Assembly (NCBI GenBank): GCA_029204225.1 | Contig: CM055109.1 | Location: 1,852,340 to 1,916,339, forward strand | Length of the DNA: 64,000 nt | Source: Diphasiastrum complanatum | Lineage: Eukaryota; Streptophyta; Lycopodiopsida; Lycopodiales; Lycopodiaceae | Direction of reading: 5' to 3' | Shown: in pieces, positions 1-12,300 of the stretch | How the letters are laid out: every line of letters starts with the position of its first letter | Position numbering within the stretch: the first letter of the stretch is position 1 | The notes under the pieces: generated by a model | Database searches by the model: none | What the model saw: only the letters and a program-made list of their open reading frames with translations | What the model was told of the DNA's origin: nothing | Translations under genes and position numbers: made by a program

Positions 1-720
1 AAACAATTAAGGGGTCAGGATCCACAGCCAACCGCCGCCATTCTGTCTCCCAACTTCATGTGCCTCCATCGCTCTCCTGTTGTTCCCTCCTTTGCTCTCC
101 TGCCTTTCCCTCCATCGCTCTCCTGCTACTCTGCATGCTATTCACTCTCTGATAGCATGCACTCTCTGCTATTCGCTCTCCTGCCTTTCCCTTCATCACT
201 CTACTTTGCCTGCTCTTCACTCTCTGCTATCCCCTCCATCGCTCTCCTACTATTCTCATGCTCTTCACTCTCCTGCTATTTGCACTATGATCCTCGCTTT
301 CTTGCTCTTTGCTCTCCAGTTGTTCGCTTTTTGAGTTTTTATTCACTTGTTTGGTACACCAAGGATTTAGCCGAGTTGAATGTAAGTGTTTCTAACCATT
401 TTGAAGCTAATAGAATCATCAAATCTCAAAAATACTCATTACTTTTCAAGTTATCGATGCTTGCTCAGATTCTTTTGTGCTTTTATGTGCTGGATTCAAT
501 TGCTTCTTTATCAATAGTTGCTTATCAGAACCTCTTGAACTTCTACAGCCTTTTCGGAGGACTAAGGCATTGTAATTGGCATAGGTATATGCTTGTTTTA
601 CAGTGTCATTGGCTAGTTGGTGGCATATACACGGTGAGCTCATTTTCGTATGATTCTCTGGCATAAGAAAGTCAAGCATCCGCTTGAATATCACTTGCAT
701 GTGTTTTTCTTTTTTGGCCC
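1..720. repeat. CT-rich low-complexity tract
   Basis: The first ~350 bases are an imperfect repeat of short CT-rich phrases such as CTCTCCTGCC and TTCACTCTC. Open frames exist on the plus strand, but they are Leu/Ser/Pro-rich products of the base composition and match no family I know. The tract ends in ordinary AT-rich sequence. I see no gene here. Confidence 0.6.
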
Positions 721-2039
721 AATAAGTTTTCCCAAAAGCTTTTATGTTATTTTTTTCATAGCTCTTTAAGTCAAGCCAACTTTTTATTCAGACGTAATCA
801 TTCGCAAGCGTAAAACAAATGCCCTGATTCCATATGTAGCAATAAATCTAAATGAGCAACTACTATTTCTTGGTAGTGAATTTTTTTTTAAAACTCCAGT
901 TTGTAACATCTGTTTTTTTATCTAAACAGTAGCTCGGTCGAGGAATAATACACCCGAGGGCCTTTTTGGGTCTCAAACTCTTCAATTGTATTGCAAAATT
1001 CTCTACTATGTACATTGCTTCCACAAGACTCAAAACAACCACCTGAGAAGAATTAATGAAGGATTCCACCAGGTCCTTACACCTTTTAGTCAATCTTCGA
1101 TACGATGTATTTCTCCCATCAAGATATGATTGGTTGTATCACTGAACCCTAGAAAATTATGATGTACTGCCATCTTTCCCTTCTTTCCTTTTCTTGCCCC
1201 CCCTTATTTTCAGCCAATGAACTCGTAGGTCTAGGGGCATCAACAAAAATCACTTTATCTCCAGTCTCTATATTTAGAGATGATCCACTGTGTGAAGAAT
1301 TGCCAAAAATTGGCAAATCTAGCTTGATCAAAAACCATGTAGAATAGTGTAAATTGTGTACACAAGTGGGTCCCACACATGTGAGGCCATGATGCCACAT
1401 GGGAAACCCATCCTAATGTAGGTTAGGTCCAGTCAAGAGAGTTGGTCATGTCTATTTGGTGGTCATCCCTACTTTATAAGACCTACACCTAAGTTTAAGG
1501 TGAAAATTTGACCAACTAGCTACCTACCAAGCATAACTGGCTCGGATTTCAATGTTTATCAATGCTTTTGATTGTTAATGCTTGTTCTTTGTCAAATTGC
1601 CAATCTAGATCAACTTTTTTGTGTCTAGTTTTTTGATAGATTGTTAAGCAAGCATCCAATCACTCTTGTGGATCTTTTGTAGATCCATTTATGGTCCTAA
1701 AGTACAGTACTTTCACATACTGCACCTCTCTTTGTCTTGCTTCCCTTCGTTGACTCTTTCAGACCTGGAATCATTTCTAATCATTGAATCATTGACACCA
1801 AATATTGCTTGAAGTACTTCGAGTGGATTCTATGCTTTTCTCATTGAAACTTTGGGTGGATATTTTGTAAGGGCTAGCAATGCCATACACTGTGGAAAGA
1901 TCAAAGATAGAAACAATTAGGTAGTCATCAAGTCGCATAATATTTTGCCTAGGTCTAAAATTGTAGTTCTTTGGACCACCTTGTACTTGATTCTCTGGAA
2001 TCATTTGAATTTGTTCGAAATGTTCTTGAATATTGTCCA
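721..2039. other. Intergenic, nothing recognised
   Basis: AT-rich sequence with only short open frames on both strands. I recognise no domain, RNA gene or element terminus. Confidence 0.4.
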
Positions 2040-3695
2040 AAGGTTCGTGAGCCCAATACGCACCAGACGGATCCAGCCTTGCTCAATTTTGACATCGTAT
2101 GGTCAAAATGGCCCATCCGACTCATTTGGTCCGGAAGGTCCTTCCGAAGTCGTTTGGTCAAAATGACTAGTTCTGCAACTTTTCGTGCAATGGCCCATCT
2201 TCTTCTAACGGGATCCATTTCACATGCCATGTATTTCGGCCAATGGGCAACCTTCAGGGAAATCTGTGGAAATAGACAGGACGAGGAACGGACTAACGAT
2301 TTGTCGTGCCATCTGTTCCAGCCAGTCAGCAACGTTGAGGGGAACCTGTGGGAACAGACAGCATGTCAAACAAGCATACAGGCAGCCTGTAACCTCGGTT
2401 CGAACTTTGGCCATAGAATGGGCTTCGGGGACAAGTGACCTGGTGAAGCTATTCTTGCCCAATTCCGACATCGTTCGGCCATAACAATCATTCGTAGCAT
2501 GGAAAATGCTTTTGGGGCAATGGAAATGAACTGGTTGGGCAATTTTTCATGAAATGGTCCATTTTCTCTGAATGGCATCGGTTTCTCGCGCCCTCTGTTC
2601 TGGCCAGTCGGCAACATTGAGGGAAACCTGCGGGAATCAAAAGCACATCGAACGGGCATACAGACAGCCCGTAACCTCCGTTCGAAGTTCAGTCCCGGAA
2701 CGAGCTTCGGGGACAAGTTGCCCATAGGGTTACTGAATTGGTAGGAATTGTCCGGATTTCCAGATGGGGTGTCCCCATGTTTGTAAACCCAATACGGACC
2801 CAACAGAGCCATTCGTGCCCAATTTCGACGTCGTCCGGTCAAAACAATCATTCGTCCCAAAAAAAATGCCTTTGTGGCAATGGAACTGACCTAGTTTTGC
2901 AATTTTTTGTGAAACAATCCATTTCCTCCGAACAGCGTCAATTCCTCGTGTCGTCTGTTCCAGCCAGTCGGCAACCTCAAGTGGAACTTGTGGGAACAAA
3001 CAACACGTTGAACGGGCATACATGCAGCCTGTAACCTCCGTTCGAAGTATGGCCCTGAAATGGGCTTCGGGGACAAGTGGCTCATCGAGTTACTGAACTG
3101 GTAGGAATCGCCAGGATTTGCAGACAAGGAGTGTCCCTAGGTTTGCAAAATCGATACGGATCTGATGGAGCCATTCATGCCCAATTTTGACATCGTTCGG
3201 TCAAAACAATCATCGTCCCAAGAAAAACGCTTGTGGGGCAATGGAACTAACCTAGTTAGGCAATTTTTCGTGAAAAGGTCCATTTTCTCCGAACGGCGTC
3301 GGTTTCTCATGTCATCTGTTCCTGCTAGTTGGCAACATCAAGTGGAACCTGTGGGAACACACAACATGTCGAACGGTCATACAGGCAGCCTGTAACTTCC
3401 ATTCGAAGTTCGGCCCCGAAATGAGCTTCGAGGACAAGTGGCGGGTTACTGAACTGGTATGAATCGTCCAAATTTCTAGAGGGGGTGGCCACAGGGTTTG
3501 CAAACCCGATACGGACCCGATGGATTCAGTCATTCATGCCCAATTCCGACATCGTTTGTTCAAAACAATCACCTGTCCCAAGTAAATCGCTTTTTGGGAC
3601 AATGGAACTGACCTAGTTTGGCAATTTTCTATGAAATAGTCCATTCTCTCCAAACAACATTTGTTTCTCGTCTAGTCTATTCCGGCCAGTTCTTT
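2040..3695. repeat. Tandem array of ~360 bp units
   Basis: Phrases recur in a fixed order: an 'aacccgatacggacc'-like start, 'catcgttcggtcaaaac', 'ggcaatggaactgac', 'tctgttccagccagtcggcaac' and 'ttcgaag...ggcttcggggacaagt'. The last phrase occurs near 2400, 2683, 3043 and 3402, giving spacings of about 283, 359 and 359. That implies four to five units, with the second shortened and the last truncated near 3695. All frames are interrupted or unfamiliar. It could be a small satellite or tandem repeats inside an LTR element. The GC content is higher than in the flanking DNA. Confidence 0.75.
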
Positions 3696-4835
3696 TGAAT
3701 TGGGTGGGTGTCAACTATTCTCTCACATATACGATCTTCTCTTCTTCTCTTGGATCAGCTAGATTCATAGGTTGTGTTTGTGCAGGTCCTTCGAATACTT
3801 TGTTCTGTTGTTTCTTGATTTTGATCAAGGTTCTCTTTGTGCTTGCGGGCATCATGATTACCACGTCATCCAAGGTATAATTTTTGAAGGGTTTATGGCA
3901 TCTTGTAAACTGGCGTTCAGCGGGATTTCCTCCTTCAGCATGTTGATCTTAGCCCGACCTTTTAATCTTTGCACTTCCAACCGTCTGTGATGTCGACGCT
4001 GTATTTGGTTCCAGCCGGATTGACTTTAAGGGATTCCAACACTTTTTTTTTCTTTTTGTTCACAGTAGAGAGATTCATCCTTGTTATCTATCTTGGAACT
4101 GGATTGATATTCACTTCCATGATTACGAATATATATATCCACCGTGGCTATTGCTTTCTTCCGGGTAGGTCGCTCCATCAGATTACTTGACTGTAGCGTT
4201 GTGTCATCTGTTCTTCTTAGTCATTGGCACCTTTGGTGGATCTATCTTGGAAACTTTTGCCATGGACGATCTTTGAGGGGGTTGGTTACTTTTCTCATTC
4301 CATAGCGATCTGGGTCCATATGTTGTAGGACTTGCTCCACCAGTAGTTTCTGCAAATAAAATAATGTGAAAAAAAATTTATAAACTATCAGTTCATTATC
4401 AATGATGAAGATTGCAAAAAAATACTTAAGTAGTGATTCTATGAGGTCTACATCAACAAAAACTCATGAAACTAACTAGTTTAGTACTTCAAAAAAGGCA
4501 CATTCATAGTAATTTGGGTGTGAGCATATAGCCACAATATTAGAATTTTAAATGATTAAAATAGTTTTCTAAAATATCACATAAGCATAGATCAAAGCTA
4601 CAAATCATAGGAAAAATGACAAAAAAAAAAAAACAATTTCTTGGAGAAAAAGATTGGAATACTTTTCTTACATCCCTAAAACCCAACATCAAAAACCCAA
4701 AACCAATCTTCAAGCCCTAATTTTACATCATACAAGTGTTCCTCACTAAATACCAAAATACATGTGCTAATTTTGGACTTAAATTTTATCCTCGATATAA
4801 ACTTAACAAAAATTGTTTTTCATGTCCAAACATGG
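3696..4835. other. Intergenic, nothing recognised
   Basis: Becomes strongly AT-rich after about 4350. No open frame here resembles a known protein. Confidence 0.4.
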
Positions 4836-4839
4836 TGAA

Positions 4840-6250
4840 AAAAAAAAATGACGTGAAGATTCATTTTTTTATAAATTTATATATATTTTTTCAATATTCA
4901 AAATGCTTTTTGAATCTATATTACCATATTAAAAGAAATATTGTATTTTGTCTAAACTTATAATCATACTAAAAAACTAAGATATAAAATTTTAATAACA
5001 TATATAAATTTTCACATATCTCAAATATTGATTTTAAGGCAAAATCCTTGAATACTAAAATACTTTAATCAACAAGAAAATATTATTCTACCTTATTTGA
5101 AAAATTATTTATTAAGAAATATTTTAAAATATTAAAACTTTCATATATGAAAGAGTTTGTTTTAAAAAATTAATTTCTCATGAATATAATATAGATTCGA
5201 ATCAAATATTCAAAATTATACGACTTTTGAAAATATTTAAATTTTTTATAAAAAGATAATTGAAAGATTGAAATTTCAATCCATTTGATGAATGTATGTC
5301 TCGTCAAGTGACCAAGGGTTTTATGTGTAGTTTTATATGCACACGCACAAAAAATGTGTTGAAAACAACTCTAGTGTTAACTGGAGAATCATCATTTAGA
5401 AAATTTTTCATTTGAAATCCATAAAGGATGTTGTGCGAGTATAAGATCTTTTCTTTAAAATTTTGGGGATCTTTTTACAATCTTCTTTCTCTACGGTGTA
5501 GAAGCACACGGTTGATCATCGAAACATTTCAAGAGGTAAGTCTCTCTGTTGAATCTTTCTCAACAATAGTCTTGTCCCGTGCTAATTTTTCTCTATCTTT
5601 TTTTTGTGCCTTTGTTTTTAAATATGTCTTTTGAACTGTTCTGGAAGGACTTTATTTTTCTTATCTTCAGTAGACTGAAAAAAAAGAAAAAGCAATGCTT
5701 AGCATAAGACAAAAAAAAAATTATGTTTAACATAGGATGTACAAAATAGATAATTAATAAATTTCTATTCTAATCATGAGTGAAGTGAATACCATATCTC
5801 TAAATAATATCAAAAAATATGTGAGGACTTCATTTTTTACTATTCAGAGGATAAAGCCTTTGGCACTCCTCAAAATCGTAACAATTCATCTTGTTACAAG
5901 GGCTTCTTGCACATTCATGATAGTTTATGCCTAAATTATAAAAGATAAATTAGCAAACAATATCATAAAAAAATTAAAGTGTAATTACTATTGAAAAATT
6001 TGAAGAAAAAAAAAAACATAGGGATAATTTTTACCTCTAAAACTTTTTTCCCATTTTAGCAAGGGAGAATTGACTCTCAACAACTCTCGAGAGTCTTGAT
6101 AATATTTCAAGCATTGAGTTGAGAGGACTTAGTAAAAATTCTATGGAATTTGAATTGCAAAAAAATACATAATTTATTTTCAGTGTTTTCAAAACTTGTA
6201 AATTTTTTGTAACTGATTTTAAATGTATTATGTGAGTTGTTTTCATAAAA
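4840..6250 (-). pseudogene. ParB-methyltransferase element, copy A (3' part, methyltransferase core deleted)
   Basis: Read on the minus strand this matches copy D (38960-42000) block by block. 6037-6130 encodes the linker exon with a conserved SRVVESQFSLAKMGKKF-like segment. 5690-5790 is the intron that carries the TATGCTTAGCATA palindromes. 5440-5650 is the Lys-rich exon. 5400-5440 corresponds to the motif IV region, where the DIPYG of the other copies is degraded. 4840-5280 matches the AT-rich sequence 3' of copy D. The ~900 bases that hold the target-recognition region and the GSGTT motif in copy D are missing. The piece lies back-to-back with the ParB fragment at 6498-7640, so the locus was inverted or assembled from two insertions. 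It cannot encode an enzyme. Confidence 0.65.
5695..5785. repeat. Palindrome TATGCTTAGCATA and variants in the intron of copy A
   Basis: One good copy lies at 5695-5708 and degenerate copies near 5723 and 5770. They sit in the same intron position as in copies C and D. The third variant is followed by sequence that aligns directly with copy D. Confidence 0.6.
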
Positions 6251-6497
6251 GTCGATTTAGACTTTCAAAACATGATAAATATTTGTATATTTTGCATATT
6301 TTGAACATTTTAATTTTTCGGATTTTATTAAAAAAAATTATATTTTACAAGGTTTTTTTTTTTTTGCAAAAGCCAAAAAAATATGTGGTTTTCAAAAAAC
6401 ATATTTTTGGCAAAAATCAAAAAATCAAAAAATAGTTACCCGTTTTTAGAATATTGTTTCATTTCAAAAGATTTCGTGTTTGAACTATTTATCCACA

Positions 6498-7640
6498 TGG
6501 CTGACAAGACTAGCAGAGGAGACACACCCTTCAATGTTGGAAAAAAAAATTTGAATGACAAAGTTCCCGATGATGGTGATGAACAAGAGGGATATGTGTA
6601 AATGACTTGATAAACTTAATTTATATTTATTCTAGACAAGAGCATATGACAAAGGTCAGACTGTGCATTGACGATGCTGTAAAGAATTACTTTAACAAAG
6701 CTTAGTTACACTACTAAGTATAGTAAAAACATTTTATTTATAAATTTCTATGCTCACAACATACATCTCATTCAAAATTTTGTAGTCTTAGTACTTCTTA
6801 ATGCAACTTTATTTTATTTTGAGCAAACATATTATAATTATGCTAAATTTTTGATATTTTTTGGCATGTAGAGCTTAAAAGACAATGTTTGAAAAACGTT
6901 TTTAATGTTGTTGTTTAGAAGTGTGATCCAGTATTTTCCTCCCGTACTTGAAAATCTGTGAGATTGAGATGTGGCAAGGTAGCTTCTTTCACTACCCTTG
7001 TTAACAAAGATCTTTTTGAAAATTATATCCCTTCTGAATCAGCCTCCCACTTTTTTAAAAAAAAGAATTCATTGTTGTTGATGCTGCTACTACTATTGTT
7101 GCTCCTTTTGAAACCACCCTAGAGAGAACACGAGACCAAAACTTATGGCTAAATGTCATAAAACCATTTCTTCTAAAGAGAGTAAAAAAAAATAATGAGC
7201 TTAGCCTTCTCCTTCTTGGAGCTTCCATTCGCTCCCTCCAAGATACATTAGAGATTAAAAAATAAGAGACGAAATTCATAAATGTTTCTAGAAAAACAAC
7301 TTTAATTTTGGATATTGACCAAAGCGATAGGCCTCCCATTGATCCATCTACATGAGATAGACCAATGCAAGTTAGAGAGCCCAATGAAACCCATGTACAT
7401 AGTTTAAAAATAAATTTAAATATCATGCCCAGGACATTGTTACTCCTTTTGTAGTTTTAGTAGACCCTGTAGAATGTAAATCTATTTTAGATTTCGATTT
7501 TTCAAACTCAGATTTTTATTTATTTTTTGTTTTGGACGACATCCATAGTCTTCAAGCTAAAAAACAACTTTTCCAAGAGTACTCTCACATACCTTCTTGC
7601 CGAACTGTTAGCGTCATTTTCTTTACCAGGTTGATAGTGA
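6498..7640 (+). pseudogene. ParB-methyltransferase element, copy B (N-terminal and ParB-like part)
   Basis: An ATG at 6498 (MADKTSRGDTPF) aligns with the disrupted start of copy C at 9330. After intron-like sequence, a frame from about 7056 to 7640 carries two stops. It holds the N-terminal half of a ParB-like domain: DRPPIDPST, VREPNETHVHSL, PFVVLVDPVEC, then FVLDDIHSLQAKKQL, the equivalent of the ParB G-x-x-R/H-x-x-A box. The match to copy C then stops abruptly near 7630, where sequence of a DUF7869-type gene in the opposite orientation begins. The methyltransferase half is absent. The ParB assignment rests on motif order and the GGxH/R-x-x-A pattern, not on a profile search. Confidence 0.6.
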
Positions 7641-7644
7641 AAAA

Positions 7645-8780
7645 AACTAAACTTCTTGTCTAAAACCACAATACACATCCAATACACATGTACAATCTTG
7701 GTGACGTCGCTCTGAATGAAGCCAATCACTTTAGCAATCCAAAATAGATGACTTTCATTATTTTTCGTCGTTAATTCATTGAGGTTACTAGACCATTTAG
7801 CATTGGCAGCATTTACAGTTTGTCGACTTTTTCTAGGACCCAAATAAATCTCACGTTTTTTCGTTCTTCACAAGAGTCAAATACTCAACCTGTTGGGCAA
7901 CAACAGAGGAATCAATTGTCGTTATTGAAATTGAAAATCTAAATGGCCAGTGAAACTCCTCAGACGGGTTTGCATCTCCCAAGTTAAGCAAACTTAACTT
8001 TTGCTCTTCAAAAAAATCCACCCACCAATGTCGGTCAAACTCATCAAGAAATTGGTATGTTGCTTGAATGGTCGTTTCCAAAAAGTTCAAAGTCGTAAAT
8101 CGATCAACTGGACGATGTTCTCTTTGAGCCTTTTGTTGTTCCATTGTAGAAGTTAGGTGACACAAAGGTGCAAGCTTAACTGGAGAAGAGGGCACGCTTT
8201 GTAAGAAATGAACTCCATCAAATGGTAACCATTCCGTAGAGTTTGAAAATTGCTTTGCCCACAACAATGTGATGCCACCAATATCATTTTCAATTTTGAA
8301 CTGACGTTGAAAACAAATATCAGTTATTGGTATAGTGCAATGTTGGCCATTTTTATGTAGTCTCTAAAATCAAATGTGTGTCGTAGTAAAAACACATTTG
8401 GTCTAGGGGTGTACAACTCCTCGATAATACTCTGCAGTACCGACAAAGAAAAAGCTTTTTTGCGTCCCAGCTTTTTGAAAAAGTAGCTAAACATTTGGTC
8501 GATTTGATCGTGAGTATGACCCACCAGTAGAAATCCTATTTTGATTTTTTTGAAAAACCAACATAGACAAATATGCCAGCATTGTTTGATTTTTATTTTC
8601 TCTAGCAATATTATCATGTTGCAAGTAAAAAATCTCAGAAAGACTGTTGCCAAATTCAACTATTATATTGTAGATTATGGTAATGGTCAAGTTTGGATCA
8701 TTTTGAACATTGGGATAATTGAAATACACTTTAGACTGCAAGGTGTCGTTGAATATAAGCATGACATGACTCACCTTTGC
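7645..8780 (-). pseudogene. DUF7869-type (transposase-like) gene, C-terminal pseudogene
   Basis: Read on the minus strand, the segments run in order. First comes YLQHDNIARENKN (8640-8590), then after one frameshift FLLVGHTHDQIDQMFSYF (8530-8470). These are the paired hallmarks of the DUF7869 family, a domain of unknown function common in plant and animal repeat-derived proteins. A WLPFDGVHFLQSVP segment follows near 8230. The C-terminal part has HLFWIAKVIG and VHVYW (7770-7680), resembling a BAH/SH3-like tail. At least two frameshifts or stops break it, and the N-terminus is missing. It abuts the ParB fragment of copy B with no spacer. It may be a second gene of the same mobile element or an independent insertion. 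Confidence 0.65.
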
Positions 8781-9014
8781 CTTTTTATTTTCTCTTCTTG
8801 CGCTCTTTGGCTCTTGGTTTTAGCTAAACGACTACTCTATTAGAGAAAGCATAAGCTTCCGAAGATTGCTAATCTCAGGACCGGCTGAAGGACACTGACA
8901 TCTCGAGATTCAAGTAAGTTAATCAGATTTCTCAGTCTTTAAAAAACATCCATCATATTTTACAGCTTTCCAGTTTAGCTTTGATTTCTTGTAGTTGTGT
9001 TGTGGGGCCCAAGC

Positions 9015-9219
9015 CATGCTAAGCATAGGTTTGTTTGGGTCTCTGGCTCAGCAACGTCTTCGCCTCACTTATGCTCAACATAAGTCGAGAGCAGCATAGG
9101 TTCTCTCTGGACTTATGCTCATAGGTCGGCTCTCGACTTATGCTGACTTATGTTGTGCATAAGTTGAGAGAGGACCTATGCTCAGCGTACGTCGGCTCTT
9201 GACCTATGCTCAACATAGG
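9015..9219. repeat. Palindrome cluster upstream of copy C
   Basis: About eight variants of CTTATGCTNAGCATAAG or CCTATGCTNAACATAGG lie within ~205 bases, about 110 bases before the start of copy C at 9330. Some are perfect inverted repeats with a single central base. Short spacers resembling 'tcgagag' separate several of them. This is the likely 5' regulatory region of the element. Confidence 0.7.
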
Positions 9220-9329
9220 TCCACATCAGTTGAGAGGATATTAAGTGAGAGCATACAGTTGAGAAGTGTCTTTGTTTGTTTTGTGTTTCATTTCATAAAT
9301 CCTTATTTATTTATTTTCAAACATTCAAA

Positions 9330-12300
9330 TGGCTTAGCTAAAAGTTCATCCGCCAATAAACCCTTTGAATCTTTAGAAAGTAGGCATGACTAAGCACATG
9401 TTTTACTTTACCAAGGGTTGTGATGGCCAAAAACTCACTGACCTCTTCCTCTGGACTGCTGATACTTCTAGCAATGGGTCATTTACCTTCAAAGCACAAG
9501 GACACGTGCTTTGGAAGGTAGCGGTTGCAGACGAGGATGATGGATTTACAAACCTAGTTGTAAGAGCAATTAACAAGAAAATATTTTTGTACATTTTGGA
9601 GAATGGGTTCATGAAGATCCGTCTTTGTGAGCATGCCATATTTCGAAACTTCTTTGATGATGTCTTGAAGATGATTGTAATTCAATCTGTTTTGCAATGC
9701 ATTAAAATTTGAGTACTAGTTTTCTTTTTTTGTAGCTTGGCATGGGTATGGTTTTTTTAAAACTACTTTAATTTTTTTTTCAGACATTGAAAGTTGCAAC
9801 ACAAATGGCTGCTGAAGCTCTGGCAAAAAAAGAGGACCTTGCACTTACGAAATCTATGAGATCACTATTCTCTCGCAAGAGCTTGGCTTCCTCTTCCAAA
9901 AGACAGCCAAACACCTGATTTCACTACTGGATCAGAACTAATGTCAACTCTAAAGAGGAAATGTAGTGCCTTGGAAAGAATCCAAGATGCGTCCTCCACA
10001 CCTGAACCGAGAGGCTTTAAAACAAAGACAGCTAAAGGTGTACATCCTAGCTCCTCTAAGAGACCTCAACCCCAGACCTCTAATTTAAATCCACTTGGGA
10101 TGAATTAATCTAGAGCCGGCTAGCAGAGATGTTGCGAAAATGTGCCAATTGATTTATGAAACTAAAAAAATCTAAGCCACAACATTCATACTTGAAATTG
10201 AACAATGTGATAGGTTCCCAATTGACCCAGTCACCGGTGATAGGCCCATGGAGGTGAGAGAGCCTAACTCCTCTCATGTACATAATTTAAGGATAAAATT
10301 CAAAGACCACACCCAAGCCATTGTTATCCCATTCATTGTCCTTGTGGACCCTGTTGACTGTCCGCCAATACTAGATTTTGATGTCCGAATTATAGATATC
10401 TATAAATTTTTTGTTTTGGGCAGAATCCGTAGTTTGCAAGCCAGAAAGGAGCTCTCCATTGAGTATCCTCATGTACAGTCATTTAGACAAGTTAGTGCTA
10501 TAGTTTTTGTTGAGTTGACCATTAAGGAAGCCAAGCTCCTTGCTTGGGATCATAATATCGACTAGGATTACAGGTTAAAGATGACCGTTATTCAACGAGT
10601 CAGATTTTTTCATAAAGAGTACTTGAGGCTTCACAAAGAAGGAGACAAAACAAATACACAATTGAAGTGCCTTTGTGCACAAGAGACTGGGCTTCCAGCC
10701 TCCTCACTTACGAAAAAAAATCCAGCCTCCTCACTTACGAAATATGACAATTTTTTCCAGTTGGCCTTCCGAAAAGAGCAGATAATTTTTTTTTACTATG
10801 AATCTTTCTGTTATTTCATTTTCTTAAATTAAATCAAAATCCTTTAACAAATTATTTTCTGTTTCAGATTTGGGACCTTGTCGATAAAATTTTTGACAAG
10901 TAGGAAAGATTTGAGATAAAGAGACAACTTCCAAAAGGGTCATCCTCCAAAAAACAATCCACACAATCCACTCTTGCCCCCATCCCCCAAGATATGGGAT
11001 AATCGGAGTGGAAGAATATGCAAGGCATCTCATCAAAGGATGTGGTTGTGAGTGTCATGTCGAGAGTTGCCAACGGACAGCTCAGTCTTATGTAGATGGG
11101 AAAAGACTTTCAAAGGTAATTTTGATTTTCTAAATCAAGGTTCTTATTTTTAACTCATTTGCAAAAACTTGGATCTAATCATTGATTTTTTTTCAGACAC
11201 AAGCTTTTCATGAAAGTGCAAGAGGCTATGGTTAAGAACCTGAATTGCAAAGATTGAAAGGAATGCCAAGGGCTATACCCAAACAGCTCAAAAGATGAAG
11301 AGTTGTAAAGATTTTTATTTTATTCAAATATATGGTAAGCTCTTTTTTTTTTTACAGAAATTGACTTTAAATTACCAATTTGCAAATATTGTTTGTGCTA
11401 AGCATGGGTGTTTGTTTTTAACTATTTTGTAGATTGTTAGTTTGACATCATTATTCATGCTTAGCATAAGTTTTTTTTACTTTTAATTACAAGATTTGTA
11501 TTTGAGAGACCCATGATTAGCATAGGTGTACTTCTGATTTGCTAACTTCTCTTTTAGATAATTGTTTTTAAGATTATCATTCATGCTTAGCATAAGTGTA
11601 TTTCTATTGTTAATTATTTTCTTTTATATTATTGTTTTTTAATATCATCATTCATGCTTAGCATAAGTTTATGTTACTAGTAACAAATTTTACATTTGAA
11701 TGTCAGGCTTAACATAAGTGGATTTCTACTCTTGTCAAATCTTTCTAAATTATTCTTCTTAAGATTTTAGTTTAACATTTAATAAATCCATGCTTAGCAT
11801 ACGTGTGCTTCTATTTTTCATAGAGTTATGAAGATAAAAAGAGTAGGCAGCTTCCCGAACAGTTTAGAACTCACCTACAAAAAGCTAAGGCCGAGAAAAA
11901 ACACAGAAAATCTCAACAGACTAAAGACTCAAACGTTGATGATGATCCCAAAGAAACATTTATTCCCAAGTCTGTTAATAATCCTCCTTGTTTTTATACA
12001 GTACAACAAGGTAATGCCAGAGAGATCTCCAAGTTTGTAAAAAGAAGACCTTACACTCTTTACATCGCTGATATTCCATACGGCTTCAAACTTGCAAGCT
12101 CATTAAAGATCGCCCGTTTAAATACACCGAAGTAAAAGATGTTGTTGCTGGTTTCCTGGAGATCACTACAGCTCCGCTCTGGAAGATAGTGATATTTCAC
12201 TCCAGTAGTTGACAACAAGTAGGTGTTCACAATGTCCTATTGGAAGTTTGCAATGTATGGATAGAGAATGTCATTTGGTAAATACAATTTTTAATTAAAC

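Noticed and set aside
58-666. 202-residue Leu/Ser-rich ORF
   Set aside because: Low-complexity translation of CT-rich DNA, with no family resemblance.
1955-3533. Several 70-160 residue ORFs in the 360 bp repeats
   Set aside because: They occur on both strands, change between units and match nothing known; they are by-products of GC-richer repeats.
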